Shown piece by piece: positions 45,282-52,662 of a stretch of 64,000 nucleotides of DNA (its first letter is position 1; each line of letters starts with the position of its first letter). The position numbers were made by a program, and so were the translations under genes. Under the pieces are notes generated by a model. It did no database searches. It saw nothing but the letters and a program-made list of their open reading frames with translations, and had not been told where the DNA came from. The DNA is from JAKFDI01 sp044508835 (lineage in GTDB: Bacteria > Pseudomonadota > Gammaproteobacteria > Burkholderiales > Burkholderiaceae_C): the NCBI GenBank assembly GCA_044508835.1, contig JBIQHD010000024.1, forward strand, positions 1-64,000. The letters run 5' to 3'.

Positions 45282-45689
45282 ATGAACGACGTGCAAGTGA
45301 AGAACGACGCATCCCCGACGACGCAGACGCAGGAGCGCCCGCAGCCGCGCGGCGAGGCGCGCGCCCTGATCCCGCGGGTCGACGTGCTGGAGGACGACGG
45401 CGGCATCACGCTGCTGGCCGACCTGCCGGGCGTGCCCAAGGACCAGCTCGAGCTGAAGGTCGAGGGCGACACGCTGACCATCGAAGGCGAGGTGCCGCCG
45501 CTCGGCGCCGCCCAGCTGGAGCCGGTGTACGCCGAGCTGCGGCTGCCGCGCTACCGCCGCGCCTTCACGCTCAGCCGCGAGCTCGATGCCGCGCGCATCG
45601 AGGCCGGGCTGAAGGACGGCGTGCTCAAGCTGCGCATCCCGAAGACGGCGCAGGCGCAGCCGCGGCGCATCGAGGTGCGCACCGCCTGA
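45282..45689 (+). CDS. Hsp20/alpha-crystallin family small heat-shock protein (second)
   Basis: A 135-residue small chaperone, distinct in sequence from its neighbour. An N-terminal polar, Gln/Thr-rich arm (residues 1-25) precedes the crystallin domain with VDVLEDDGGITLLADLPGVPKDQLELKVEGDTLTIEGE and a C-terminal RRIEVRTA anchor. The ATG at 45282 has GGAG at 9-base spacing; an earlier in-frame ATG at 45267 is less well supported. Co-transcription with the first gene is likely, and class A/B hetero-oligomers are known for such pairs. Confidence 0.93.
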   Translation: MNDVQVKNDASPTTQTQERPQPRGEARALIPRVDVLEDDGGITLLADLPGVPKDQLELKVEGDTLTIEGEVPPLGAAQLEPVYAELRLPRYRRAFTLSRELDAARIEAGLKDGVLKLRIPKTAQAQPRRIEVRTA

Positions 45690-45717
45690 GCGGCGCGGCG
45701 CCCCGCGCCATCGACAG

Positions 45718-45738
45718 GGCCGCCCTCGGGCGGCCTTT
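45718..45738 (+). terminator. Rho-independent terminator after hsp20 pair
   Basis: GGCCGCCC (45718-45725) and GGGCGGCC (45728-45735) form a perfect 8-bp stem with a 2-base loop, followed by TTTGT. It lies between convergent genes and can serve both directions. Confidence 0.8.
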
Positions 45739-45745
45739 GTCTTGG

Positions 45746-46183
45746 TCAGGCGCCGAGCGCCGCGGCCGGCTCGCCGGCGCGCTCGATGGCCGGGTAGAAC
45801 TCGCGGTTCTCGCGCTGCATGCGCTCGAACACCTGCTTGAGCACCACGTTGGCGTCGGCGCGGAAGCCCCGCGCATCGGCGCGCACCTGCGCGGCGGTGT
45901 TCCAGCGCCTGGAGAAGCCGAGGTAGGCCGCGGCGATGCTGACCATGTCGTCCTGGAACTGCTGCCCGATCCGCGCCAGCGTGCGGTCCGGCATCTGGCG
46001 CAGGGCGGGGTACAGCGCCCGGTCCTCGGCCGCGAGGTGCAGCTTGATCACGGAACTGAGCGCCACCACGCGCTGCGCGATGTCCTCGGCGTGCTCGGCG
46101 ACGCCCGCGCGGGCGAGCGCACGCAACTCGGCGATGCCGCGCAGGATGTCGACGTGCTGGTGTTTGAATCGGTCGATGTTCAT
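45746..46183 (-). CDS. Hemerythrin HHE domain protein
   Basis: A 145-residue four-helix protein of the hemerythrin HHE type, expected to bind a di-iron centre. His residues occur in FKHQHVDILRG (about 7-12), IKLHLAAEDRALYPAL (about 53-66, with the HxxxE pattern) and the later glutamates in REFYPAI. Such proteins respond to oxygen, nitric oxide or oxidative stress. ATG at 46183 begins MNIDRFKHQH; a longer frame to 46270 runs through the promoter. An NsrR-like site is 46 bases upstream. Confidence 0.88.
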   Translation of the reverse strand: MNIDRFKHQHVDILRGIAELRALARAGVAEHAEDIAQRVVALSSVIKLHLAAEDRALYPALRQMPDRTLARIGQQFQDDMVSIAAAYLGFSRRWNTAAQVRADARGFRADANVVLKQVFERMQRENREFYPAIERAGEPAAALGA

Positions 46184-46228
46184 GGCATGCAAACCCTTCG
46201 GTTCCGGTCGTTTCGGTGAATGTATCTG

Positions 46229-46251
46229 AAGGTGTATTTTGAATGAATCAA
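46229..46251. promoter_or_regulatory. Candidate NsrR-like operator
   Basis: AAGGTGTATTT (46229-46239), one base, then GAATGAATCAA (46241-46251) follows the 11-1-11 layout of NsrR sites; the first half matches well, the second only partly. It overlaps the expected -35 region (TTGATT on the minus strand) of the hemerythrin gene. Confidence 0.4.
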
Positions 46252-46331
46252 TTACCCGACCTGCCGCCATGCCGTGACGGATTCACGGTTGCCTTCGCTC
46301 CTGCCCTCGGCGTCGTCGAATGAGAAGAATG

Positions 46332-46360
46332 AGAAAGGCCGCCCGTGGGCGGCCTTTCTT
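46332..46360. terminator. Bidirectional rho-independent terminator
   Basis: AGAAAGGCCGCCC (46332-46344) and GGGCGGCCTTTCT (46347-46359) form a perfect 13-bp stem with a 2-base loop, with A/T pairs at the base supplying U tracts on either strand. It follows the gloA stop at 46378 on the minus strand. Confidence 0.8.
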
Positions 46361-46377
46361 GTGGCGGTTCATACAGG

Positions 46378-46779
46378 TCAGTCGCCGCGCCGCTCGATCA
46401 GCTCGATCTTGTAGCCGTCCGGGTCGGTGATGAAGGCGATCACCGTGTTGCCGCCCTTGACCGGCCCGGCCTCGCGGGTGACGGCGCCGCCCAGGGCCGC
46501 GGCCTTCCCGCGCACGGCCTCGCAGGTGGCCGCCGCGTCGGGCACGCCGATGGCGATGTGGCCGTAGGCGGTGCCGAGCTCGTAGCGCTCGACGCCGTAG
46601 TTGTAGGTGAGCTCGATCTCGGCATGGTCGGGGTTGCTGCCGTAGCCGACGAAGGCGAGGTCGTACTGCTGCTCGGGCCGCGTCGTGGTGCGCAGCAGCT
46701 GCATGCCCATGACCTGCGTGTAGAAGTCGATCGAGCGCTGCAGGTTGCCCACGCGCAGCATGGTGTGGAGGAGTCTCAT
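46378..46779 (-). CDS. gloA: Lactoylglutathione lyase (glyoxalase I)
   Basis: A 133-residue metal-dependent glyoxalase I that converts the methylglyoxal-glutathione hemithioacetal to S-lactoylglutathione. The metal ligands fit the family: His in LLHTMLRV (residue 5), Glu in AEIELTYN, His in YGHIAIGV and Glu in GYKIELIER. The pattern NLQRSIDFYTQVMGMQLLR is classical for the bacterial, nickel-type enzyme. The thioesterase gene lies 7 bases upstream on the same strand, so the two are co-transcribed. Confidence 0.96.
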   Translation of the reverse strand: MRLLHTMLRVGNLQRSIDFYTQVMGMQLLRTTTRPEQQYDLAFVGYGSNPDHAEIELTYNYGVERYELGTAYGHIAIGVPDAAATCEAVRGKAAALGGAVTREAGPVKGGNTVIAFITDPDGYKIELIERRGD

Positions 46780-46786
46780 CGGGTGC

Positions 46787-47344
46787 TCAGGCGGAGGTTG
46801 GCGCCGCGCGCTTCGGCGGGAAGTCGAAGACGAGGCAGGTGGTCGTCGCGTGAGCGTACAGCTTTCCGTCGGGGCCGAAGAGGCGCCCTTCGGCCGTGGC
46901 GGTCTGGCCGCCGACGTGGATGGTCTTGCCCTCGGCGCGCACCAGCGGCACGCGGTCGGTGAGGGCGCGCACGATGTTCACCTTCAGCTCCAGCGTGGTG
47001 TAGGCCTTGCCCGGCGGCATCATGGTGTGCACCGCGCAGCCGACGCAGGAATCGAGCAGCGTGGCGAACCAGCCGCCGTGCACCGTGCCCATGGGGTTGT
47101 AGTGGCGCTGGAGCGGGCGGCCCTGGAACACGGCGCGGCCGGGCTCGGCGTGCACCAGCGTGAAGTCGAGCGTCTCGCCGATGGGCGGCGGGGGGATGTC
47201 GCCCGCCAACATGGCCTCGAAGAGCGCCATGCCCGGCTTGCCTGCCGCCTGCTCGGGCCGCGCCCAGCCCACCTTCGCGCCGAAGCGCTCGCGCACGGCC
47301 CGCTCCTCGGCCTGCCACCGGGCCAACGTGTCTTCGCTCGTCAT
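46787..47344 (-). CDS. PaaI-family thioesterase
   Basis: A 185-residue hot-dog fold thioesterase. The core motif GTVHGGWFATLLDSCVGCAVHTMMPPGKAYTTLELKVNIVRAL (about 95-135) contains the HGG and catalytic Asp region of PaaI-type enzymes, which hydrolyse acyl- or aryl-CoA. The ATG at 47344 is used; a start at 47389 would overlap the operator palindrome and the divergent marR promoter. It diverges from a marR gene 53 bases away, the probable regulator, and is followed by gloA. Confidence 0.88.
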   Translation of the reverse strand: MTSEDTLARWQAEERAVRERFGAKVGWARPEQAAGKPGMALFEAMLAGDIPPPPIGETLDFTLVHAEPGRAVFQGRPLQRHYNPMGTVHGGWFATLLDSCVGCAVHTMMPPGKAYTTLELKVNIVRALTDRVPLVRAEGKTIHVGGQTATAEGRLFGPDGKLYAHATTTCLVFDFPPKRAAPTSA

Positions 47345-47361
47345 TGCTTGCTCGCTGTTGA

Positions 47362-47390
47362 GTTGCAGATGCAACGATTGTATATACAAT
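47362..47390. promoter_or_regulatory. Two adjacent palindromes in the thioesterase-marR divergent region
   Basis: GTTGCA-GA-TGCAAC (47362-47375) and the perfect 14-bp palindrome ATTGTATATACAAT (47377-47390) lie side by side in the 53-bp gap. The second is typical in form and size of a MarR-family operator and ends 7 bases before the marR ATG. Confidence 0.7.
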
Positions 47391-47397
47391 TCGTGCC

Positions 47398-47895
47398 ATG
47401 GCCACGATCAAGCGCTCATCCCCGCCCGCGCCGCCCGCCGGCGAACCGGCCCGGCCGCAAGGCTGCACCAACCTGCGCCTGCACCGGCTCGGGCGCCGCA
47501 TCGCGCGGCTGTACGACGAGGACGTGCGGCCGCTCGGCCTGAAGGGCACGCAGTACTCGCTGCTGTCCTACATCGTCACGCTCGGGCCGATCCAGCCTTC
47601 GGTGCTGGCCGCACACCTGGACCTCGGCCCGTCCACCCTCACGCGCAACCTGCAGCCGCTGATCGCGCAGGGCTGGGTGCGCATGGAAGCGGGCGAGAAC
47701 CAGCGCAGCCGACTCGTCGTCGCCACCGACGCGGGCCGCGCCCTGCGCGCCGAGGCGCAGCGCGCCTGGAAGCGCTCGCAGCTCGCGCTCAACGACACCC
47801 TCGGCGCGGAGCGGGTGGTGCGGCTGCACGCGCTGATCGACGAATGCATGGCGTTGCTGGACGAGGCCGGCACGCCGGGAGATGCCGATGAATAG
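47398..47895 (+). CDS. MarR-family transcriptional regulator
   Basis: A 165-residue winged-helix regulator. An Ala/Pro-rich N-terminal arm (1-22) leads to the MarR fold with LGLKGTQYSLLSYIVTLGPIQPSVLAAHLDLGPSTLTRNLQPLIAQGWVRM and the wing EAGENQRSRLVVATDAG. No ribosome site separates the palindrome from the ATG (7 bases only), so the message may be leaderless. It overlaps the MFS gene by 14 bases and diverges from the thioesterase, both likely targets. Confidence 0.92.
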   Translation: MATIKRSSPPAPPAGEPARPQGCTNLRLHRLGRRIARLYDEDVRPLGLKGTQYSLLSYIVTLGPIQPSVLAAHLDLGPSTLTRNLQPLIAQGWVRMEAGENQRSRLVVATDAGRALRAEAQRAWKRSQLALNDTLGAERVVRLHALIDECMALLDEAGTPGDADE

Positions 47896-49132
47896 CCCGC
47901 AGCGCACGCGTGCCTGGCCGCTCGCCCTCGTCCTGCTGGCCGCGGCCGGCACCTTCGCGCTGACCATGGGCGCGCGGCAGTCGATGGGCCTGTTCGTCGG
48001 GCCGATCAACACGCACACGGCGCTGGGCCTGGGCAGCGTGAGCCTCGCCTTCGCCTTCGGCCAGCTGTGGTGGGGCCTCACGCAGCCGCTGGCGGGCATC
48101 GTGGCCGACCGCGTCGGCGCGGGCCGCGTGCTGCTCGCGGGCATCGCGCTCGTGGCGCTCGGCACGGCGCTCATTCCCTACATGACGACGACCTGGGGGC
48201 TGGTCCTCGCCATCGGCGTGCTGTCGGCCGGCGGCGCGGGCATGGCCGGGCCCTCGGTGCTGATGGCCGCCGCCACGCGGCTGGTGCCGCCGGCCAGGCA
48301 GGGCATGGCGACGGGCATCGTCAACGCGGGCGGCTCGTTCGGGCAGTTCGTGTTCGCGCCGATCGCGCAGGGCATCACGGCCGCCGCCGGCTGGATGGCC
48401 TCGGTGCAGAGCCTCGCGGCCATCACCCTGCTGGCGCTGCCGGCGGCCTGGGTGCTGCGCGGCACGGGCGCCGTGGCGGCGGCACCGGCCGCACCGGCCG
48501 CGGCGCCGGCCCGGCATGCGCCGGTGCGCGAGGTGGTCGGGGCCGCGCTGCGCGAGCCGAGCTACCGGCTGCTGGCGGCCGGCTTCTTCGTCTGCGGCTT
48601 CCACGTGGCCTTCATCGCCACGCACCTGCCGGGCGTGGTGGCGTCGTGCCAGCTGCCGGCGTCGGTGGGCGCGTGGGCGCTGGGGCTCATCGGGCTGTTC
48701 AACATCGTCGGCAGCCTGGGCATGGGCTGGGCGGTGGGGCGCTGGCGCATGAAATCGCTGCTGTCGCTGGTGTACGCCACGCGCGGCGTCGCGGTGCTGC
48801 TGTTCCTGCTCGCGCCCAAGACCGAGGCGGTGATGCTCGTCTTCGCCGCGGTGATGGGCCTCACTTTCCTGTCGACCGTGCCGCCCACCGTCGGGCTGGT
48901 CGCCAAGCTGTTCGGGCCGGCCCACATGGCCACGCTGTTCGGCCTGGTGATGCTGTCGCACCAGGTCGGCGGCTTCCTCGGCGCCTACTTCGGCGGCAAG
49001 GCCTTCGAGTGGACCGGCAGCTACGACTGGATGTGGGGCGTGGACATCCTGCTCGCCTTCGGCGCGGCGCTGGTGCACCTGCCCATCCGCGAGGCGCGGC
49101 TCGCGCGGCCGGGCCTCGCGGCGGCGGGCTGA
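47882..49132 (+). CDS. MFS transporter
   Basis: A 416-residue major facilitator with about 12 membrane helices in two halves and a short Ala/Pro-rich cytoplasmic loop near residues 198-215. GLTQPLAGIVADRVGAGRVL is the conserved loop 2-3 motif. The look is of the OFA/monocarboxylate-type or efflux group; the substrate is unknown. The start at 47882 overlaps the marR end, showing coupling; an ATG two codons later is possible. MarR partners often control such exporters. Confidence 0.92.
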   Translation: MPMNSPQRTRAWPLALVLLAAAGTFALTMGARQSMGLFVGPINTHTALGLGSVSLAFAFGQLWWGLTQPLAGIVADRVGAGRVLLAGIALVALGTALIPYMTTTWGLVLAIGVLSAGGAGMAGPSVLMAAATRLVPPARQGMATGIVNAGGSFGQFVFAPIAQGITAAAGWMASVQSLAAITLLALPAAWVLRGTGAVAAAPAAPAAAPARHAPVREVVGAALREPSYRLLAAGFFVCGFHVAFIATHLPGVVASCQLPASVGAWALGLIGLFNIVGSLGMGWAVGRWRMKSLLSLVYATRGVAVLLFLLAPKTEAVMLVFAAVMGLTFLSTVPPTVGLVAKLFGPAHMATLFGLVMLSHQVGGFLGAYFGGKAFEWTGSYDWMWGVDILLAFGAALVHLPIREARLARPGLAAAG

Positions 49133-49138
49133 ACGGGC

Positions 49139-49801
49139 TCAGCGCGCGGCCTTGCCGCGCCGCGCCCGCGGCGGCGCGGGCGCGGCCAGCGTCTGCTCGG
49201 CCAGCGCGCGCACGCTGCGCATGAGCATCGCCCAGCCCTCGTCGGTGCGCAGCTCCACGCCGCCGAAGATGCGGATGCTGCGGCTGCGCAGCAGCAGGTA
49301 CTGCACGCCGGCCACCAGCAGCAGCGACACGCCGTTCAGCCACGCGGCGGCCTGCGCCTGGTCGCCGCCGAGCAGCCGGGCGACCTGTTCGCCCCACTGC
49401 TCGCGCTCGGTCTCCAGGATGGCGGTGAGCGCGTTGCGCTCCTGCACCTCGGCCGCCATGATCTCCAGCGTGAGCGGCCGGGCGCGAAGGCCCGCCACGA
49501 AGTGCTCGAAGAAGCGCACGTAGCGCTCGGCCAGCGGCAGCGCGAGAAAGGCCTCGCGGTCGTCGCCCAGCAGCTCGTCCACGCTCGGCCAGAAGCGGCC
49601 GCTCGCGCCCCAGGCCTGCAGCAGCTCGGGCAGCCCGCCGAAGTAGCGGTAGATGAGCACCTTGTCGACGCCCGCCTGCCGCGCGATGGCGTTGATGCCG
49701 ATGCCGCCGAAGCCGTCGCGCGCCAGCACCTCGCCCACCGCGCCCAGGATGCGCGCGGTGGTCTCCTCCCGATTTCGTTCTCGCGTGCCGGCCGCCTTCA
49801 C
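49139..49801 (-). CDS. TetR-family transcriptional regulator
   Basis: A 220-residue regulator. The N-terminal helix-turn-helix (about residues 12-58) reads TTARILGAVGEVLARDGFGGIGINAIARQAGVDKVLIYRYFGG, typical of TetR. The helical ligand domain follows, with an Ala/Arg-rich tail. GTG at 49801 overlaps the stop of the oxidoreductase gene in a GTGA arrangement, so it is the second gene of that operon and autoregulated through the twin operator upstream of 50982. It converges with the MFS gene. Confidence 0.92.
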   Translation of the reverse strand: MKAAGTRERNREETTARILGAVGEVLARDGFGGIGINAIARQAGVDKVLIYRYFGGLPELLQAWGASGRFWPSVDELLGDDREAFLALPLAERYVRFFEHFVAGLRARPLTLEIMAAEVQERNALTAILETEREQWGEQVARLLGGDQAQAAAWLNGVSLLLVAGVQYLLLRSRSIRIFGGVELRTDEGWAMLMRSVRALAEQTLAAPAPPRARRGKAAR

Positions 49802-50982
49802 GCGCGGATGATCGCATCCACCCCGCGACGCGGCGCGTGCGGCTGCTCGGCGCAGTAGCCGATGCGGCAGAACATCTGCACCGTCTCCACCGCGGCGGGC
49901 CGGCCGGCGACGAGCTCGTGCAGGCGCTCGTAGTGCGGCTTCATCTCTGGAAACTCCTGCGGCGCCTGGCTCATCGGGTGCATCTGCAGGCCGAGCGCCG
50001 TGGCCTGCAGCTGCAGGCGCATGTAGGCCCGCCCGGCCGCCACCTCGGCGCTGCGCAGGGTGCCCGCGCGCGCATGGGCGGCGGTGTCGGTGGTGAGCCA
50101 GACGAAGCCCATCGCCGTGCGGCCGTGGCCCTCGAAGACCGCCTCGGTGGCCTTCGCGGCCTGGTTGCCGGGCGCGGGCTCGCGGTCGCGGTCGAACAGG
50201 CCGAGCGCGGCCGCCGCGCGCGCCATCGGGCTCATGATCGAGATGCCGTCGCGGTGGCGGGTGATCTCCTCCGGCCCGATGCGCGTGAGGCGCAGGCTCT
50301 CGAGCGCCGTGCGCGGCGTGCGGATCTCCACCCGCGCCGACTCGATGCACAGCGTGCGCAGGGGCGCGAGCCGGGCGGGATCGACGGTGCCGCCGAAGCG
50401 CAGGCCCGGCGTGCCGGCGGGCAGGGCGCCGGCGAGCGCGGCCAGCACCGGCGGCGCGACCGGGCGCGCGGTGTCGTAGTCGACCTTGGCGGTGTGGCGC
50501 CGCAGGATCTGCGCGAACAGCGGATCGGCCGCGGCTTGCGCGGCGGGGCGCCAGGTGACGCGCGCGACCGGCCGGTCGTCGAGCGCGCGCGGGGCGAACT
50601 CGCCTTGCGGGAAGAGCTCGACCGAGGGCTCCATGCCGCGCTGGCGCAGCGCGATGGCGAGCAGCTCCAGGAAGGTGCCCTGGCTGACGACGATCTGCCG
50701 GAACCACGGGTCGGTCTCGGGCAGCAGGCGGTCGCGGTCGACGTGGAGGGTGATCGCGTCGGGCTCGCGCAGGTCGACCCGCCACGACTGGCGGTTGTGC
50801 GAGCTCGGCGCGAGGATGGCGTGCGCCAGCGCCCAGCGCCGCAGGTCGGGCTCGTCGGGGCGCGGGCCGCTCCAGGCGGCCAGGGCGGCCGGCGGCGGGT
50901 CGGTGGAGCAGCCGGCCAGCGCGGCGGCGCCGAGGGCGAGGGTGCCGCCGCCGACGAGGCGGAGGACGTGGCGTCGGTTCAT
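49798..50982 (-). CDS. Acg/nitroreductase-family FMN oxidoreductase, exported lipoprotein-like
   Basis: A 394-residue protein of the Acg-type nitroreductase group. The FMN-region motif APSSHNRQSWRVDL lies near residues 58-71, and ATALGLQMHPMSQAPQEF near 330. The N-terminus MNRRHVLRLVGGGTLALGAAALAGC has paired arginines and a lipobox, suggesting Tat export and lipid anchoring, which fits a flavoprotein that folds before export. AAGGAG lies 6 bases before the ATG at 50982. It heads an operon with the tetR gene. Confidence 0.88.
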   Translation of the reverse strand: MNRRHVLRLVGGGTLALGAAALAGCSTDPPPAALAAWSGPRPDEPDLRRWALAHAILAPSSHNRQSWRVDLREPDAITLHVDRDRLLPETDPWFRQIVVSQGTFLELLAIALRQRGMEPSVELFPQGEFAPRALDDRPVARVTWRPAAQAAADPLFAQILRRHTAKVDYDTARPVAPPVLAALAGALPAGTPGLRFGGTVDPARLAPLRTLCIESARVEIRTPRTALESLRLTRIGPEEITRHRDGISIMSPMARAAAALGLFDRDREPAPGNQAAKATEAVFEGHGRTAMGFVWLTTDTAAHARAGTLRSAEVAAGRAYMRLQLQATALGLQMHPMSQAPQEFPEMKPHYERLHELVAGRPAAVETVQMFCRIGYCAEQPHAPRRGVDAIIRA

Positions 50983-50995
50983 GCCGTGCTCCTTG

Positions 50996-51036
50996 GTCAC
51001 TTTGTGGTGACATGATGATAGTCACTGAATGGTGAC
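50996..51036. promoter_or_regulatory. Twin TetR-type operator
   Basis: Two copies of GTCAC-N6-GTGAC occur 25 bases apart: 50996-51011 and 51021-51036. Their common form is GTCACTN4TGGTGAC. The first lies between the transcription start area and the ribosome site, the second exactly inside the promoter spacer. Confidence 0.75.
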
Positions 51037-51043
51037 AATTCAA
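51015..51043 (-). promoter_or_regulatory. Promoter of the oxidoreductase-tetR operon
   Basis: On the minus strand, TTGAAT (51043-51038) and TATCAT (51020-51015) are separated by exactly 17 bases. The -10 matches TATAAT at five of six positions. The spacer contains one copy of the operator. Confidence 0.65.
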
Positions 51044-51088
51044 GCGGCCATGGGCTCAAGAGCGAAAAGGGAGGGATGGTCGACGTGG

Positions 51089-51225
51089 CGGCCCTCACCC
51101 CAGCCCTCTCCCGCCAGCGGGAGAGGGGGGCGGGCCGGGCGTGATTGCAAGGGTGCGGCTGATGCGGGAAGACGCCGCATCGGCTCCCTCTCCCGCTGGC
51201 GGGAGAGGGTCGGGGCGAGGGCGGC
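51089..51225. repeat. Inverted pair of palindromic intergenic elements
   Basis: CCCTCTCCCGC-CA-GCGGGAGAGGG spans 51104-51127 and CCCTCTCCCGC-TG-GCGGGAGAGGG spans 51186-51209. Each is a near-perfect palindrome, and the flanks (GGCCCTCACCCC before the first; TCGGGGCGAGGGC after the second) are mirrored as well, so the pair forms one large inverted repeat with a central spacer of about 58 bases. This is REP/MITE-like. No gene is seen in 51044-51237. Confidence 0.75.
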
Positions 51226-51237
51226 TCCCGCCGGGCC

Positions 51238-51810
51238 TCAGCCGCCGAAGCCCATCAGCACCAGCACGCCGAATACCGCGAAGACCAGCGCCGCGATGCG
51301 GTGCACCCAGTCGATGGGCACCCAGCGCACCGCGCGCTCGCCGAGGAACACCGCCGGCACGTTGGCCAGCATCATGCCGAGCGTGGTGCCGAGCGTGACC
51401 CACAGCAGCGACTCGAAGCGTGCCGCCAGCATCACCGTGGCGATCTGCGTCTTGTCGCCCATCTCGGCGAGGAAGAAGGCGACCACGGTCACGCCCAGCA
51501 CGCCGAGCCGGCCGGGCGCGGCGGCTTCGTCCTCGTCGAGCCTGTCGGGGATGAGCATCCACGCCGCCACGGCGAGAAACGAGAGGCCGAGTCCCCAGCG
51601 CATCCACCGCGGGTCGACGACGCCGGTGAGCCAGGCGCCCAGCGCGCTCGCCGCCGCATGGTTGGCGAGCGTGGCGACCAGGATGCCGAAGGCGATGAGC
51701 CACGGCCGGCGGTAGCGCGCGGCGAGCAGCAGGGCGAGGAGCTGGGTCTTGTCGCCCATCTCGCCGAGCAGCACGACGCCGGCGGAGACGGACAGGGCTT
51801 CAAGCGACAT
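51238..51810 (-). CDS. TMEM165/GDT1-family transporter (UPF0016)
   Basis: A 190-residue inner-membrane protein with about six helices in two homologous halves. Each half carries the family motif: GEMGDKTQLLALLLAARY near residue 16 and AEMGDKTQIATVMLAARF near residue 115. Bacterial relatives export manganese (MneA type); calcium transport is the other option. The acidic patch DRLDEDEAA lies between the halves. It is a single gene next to the repeat pair, with no visible metal riboswitch in the 54-base leader. Confidence 0.9.
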   Translation of the reverse strand: MSLEALSVSAGVVLLGEMGDKTQLLALLLAARYRRPWLIAFGILVATLANHAAASALGAWLTGVVDPRWMRWGLGLSFLAVAAWMLIPDRLDEDEAAAPGRLGVLGVTVVAFFLAEMGDKTQIATVMLAARFESLLWVTLGTTLGMMLANVPAVFLGERAVRWVPIDWVHRIAALVFAVFGVLVLMGFGG

Positions 51811-51864
51811 GGCGGATCCGCCGCGGTGCGCGAACGCGCGCAGCGGTGTGGCTGTGCCCCCCGT

Positions 51865-52662
51865 TCACGCGGGCGGCATGGTGTAGTTGAGCGCGAGGCG
51901 GCCGCCGTCGACGTAGACGATCTCGCCCGTCATGTAGCTCGACGCGCTGCTGAGCAGGAAGGCCACGACCTCGGCCACCTCGTCGGGTTCGCCCAGGCGG
52001 CGCAGCGGCGTGCGGCCGAGGATGCGCGCGCTGGCCTCCTCGCTGCCGAGCACGGCGCGGTTGGCGAGCTCGGTGGCGATGGTGCCCGGCGCCACGGCGT
52101 TGACGCGGATGCCGTGGTCGGCGAGCGACAGCGCCATCGCCCGCGTGAGCTGGTTGATGGCGCCCTTGCTCGCGTTGTAGCTGGCGATGGCCGGAATCGC
52201 CATCACGCCGTTGACCGAGCTCATGTTGACGATGGCGCCGCCGCCGGCCTTGACCATCTCGCGCGCCACGGCCTGGCCCACGAGGAACGAGCCCTTGAGG
52301 TTGACGGCGATCACCGCGTCCCAGTCGGCCTCGGTGACGTCGAGGAAATCGGCCGCGCGGAAGATGCCGGCGTTGTTCACCAATGCGTCGATGCCGCCGA
52401 AGGCGGCGACGGTGGCGGCCACGGCCGCGTCGACCTCGGCCTTGCTGGACACGTCGCAGTGGACGAAGCTCGCGAGCGCGCCGCCGGCGGCGAGCGAATC
52501 GGCCAGCTGCTGGCCTTGCGCGTCGTCGATGTCCCACAGCGCCACCGAGGCGCCGTCGCGCGCGAGCCGCTCGGCGCAGGCGGCGCCGATGCCTTGCGCG
52601 GCGCCCGTCACCACCGCGACGCGGCCTTCGAGCTTGAAGTCGACGCGGGACTTGCTGGTCAT
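51865..52662 (-). CDS. SDR-family oxidoreductase
   Basis: A 265-residue classical short-chain dehydrogenase with GAAQGIGAACAERLA cofactor motif (about 16-30), NNAGIF, the Ser in NMSSVNG, catalytic YNASKGA near 160 and MTGEIVYVDGG near the end. It begins at 52662 with AAGGA upstream; its ATG overlaps the stop of the MBL-fold gene (ATGA), so the two are coupled. Substrate unknown; 3-hydroxyacyl or secondary alcohol oxidation is typical. Confidence 0.93.
   Translation of the reverse strand: MTSKSRVDFKLEGRVAVVTGAAQGIGAACAERLARDGASVALWDIDDAQGQQLADSLAAGGALASFVHCDVSSKAEVDAAVAATVAAFGGIDALVNNAGIFRAADFLDVTEADWDAVIAVNLKGSFLVGQAVAREMVKAGGGAIVNMSSVNGVMAIPAIASYNASKGAINQLTRAMALSLADHGIRVNAVAPGTIATELANRAVLGSEEASARILGRTPLRRLGEPDEVAEVVAFLLSSASSYMTGEIVYVDGGRLALNYTMPPA

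Noticed and set aside
46239..46251. TTGAA-N3-ATCAA as an FNR/Dnr box before the hemerythrin gene
   Set aside because: The spacing is one base short of the TTGAT-N4-ATCAA form. The NsrR-like reading of the same segment fits better.
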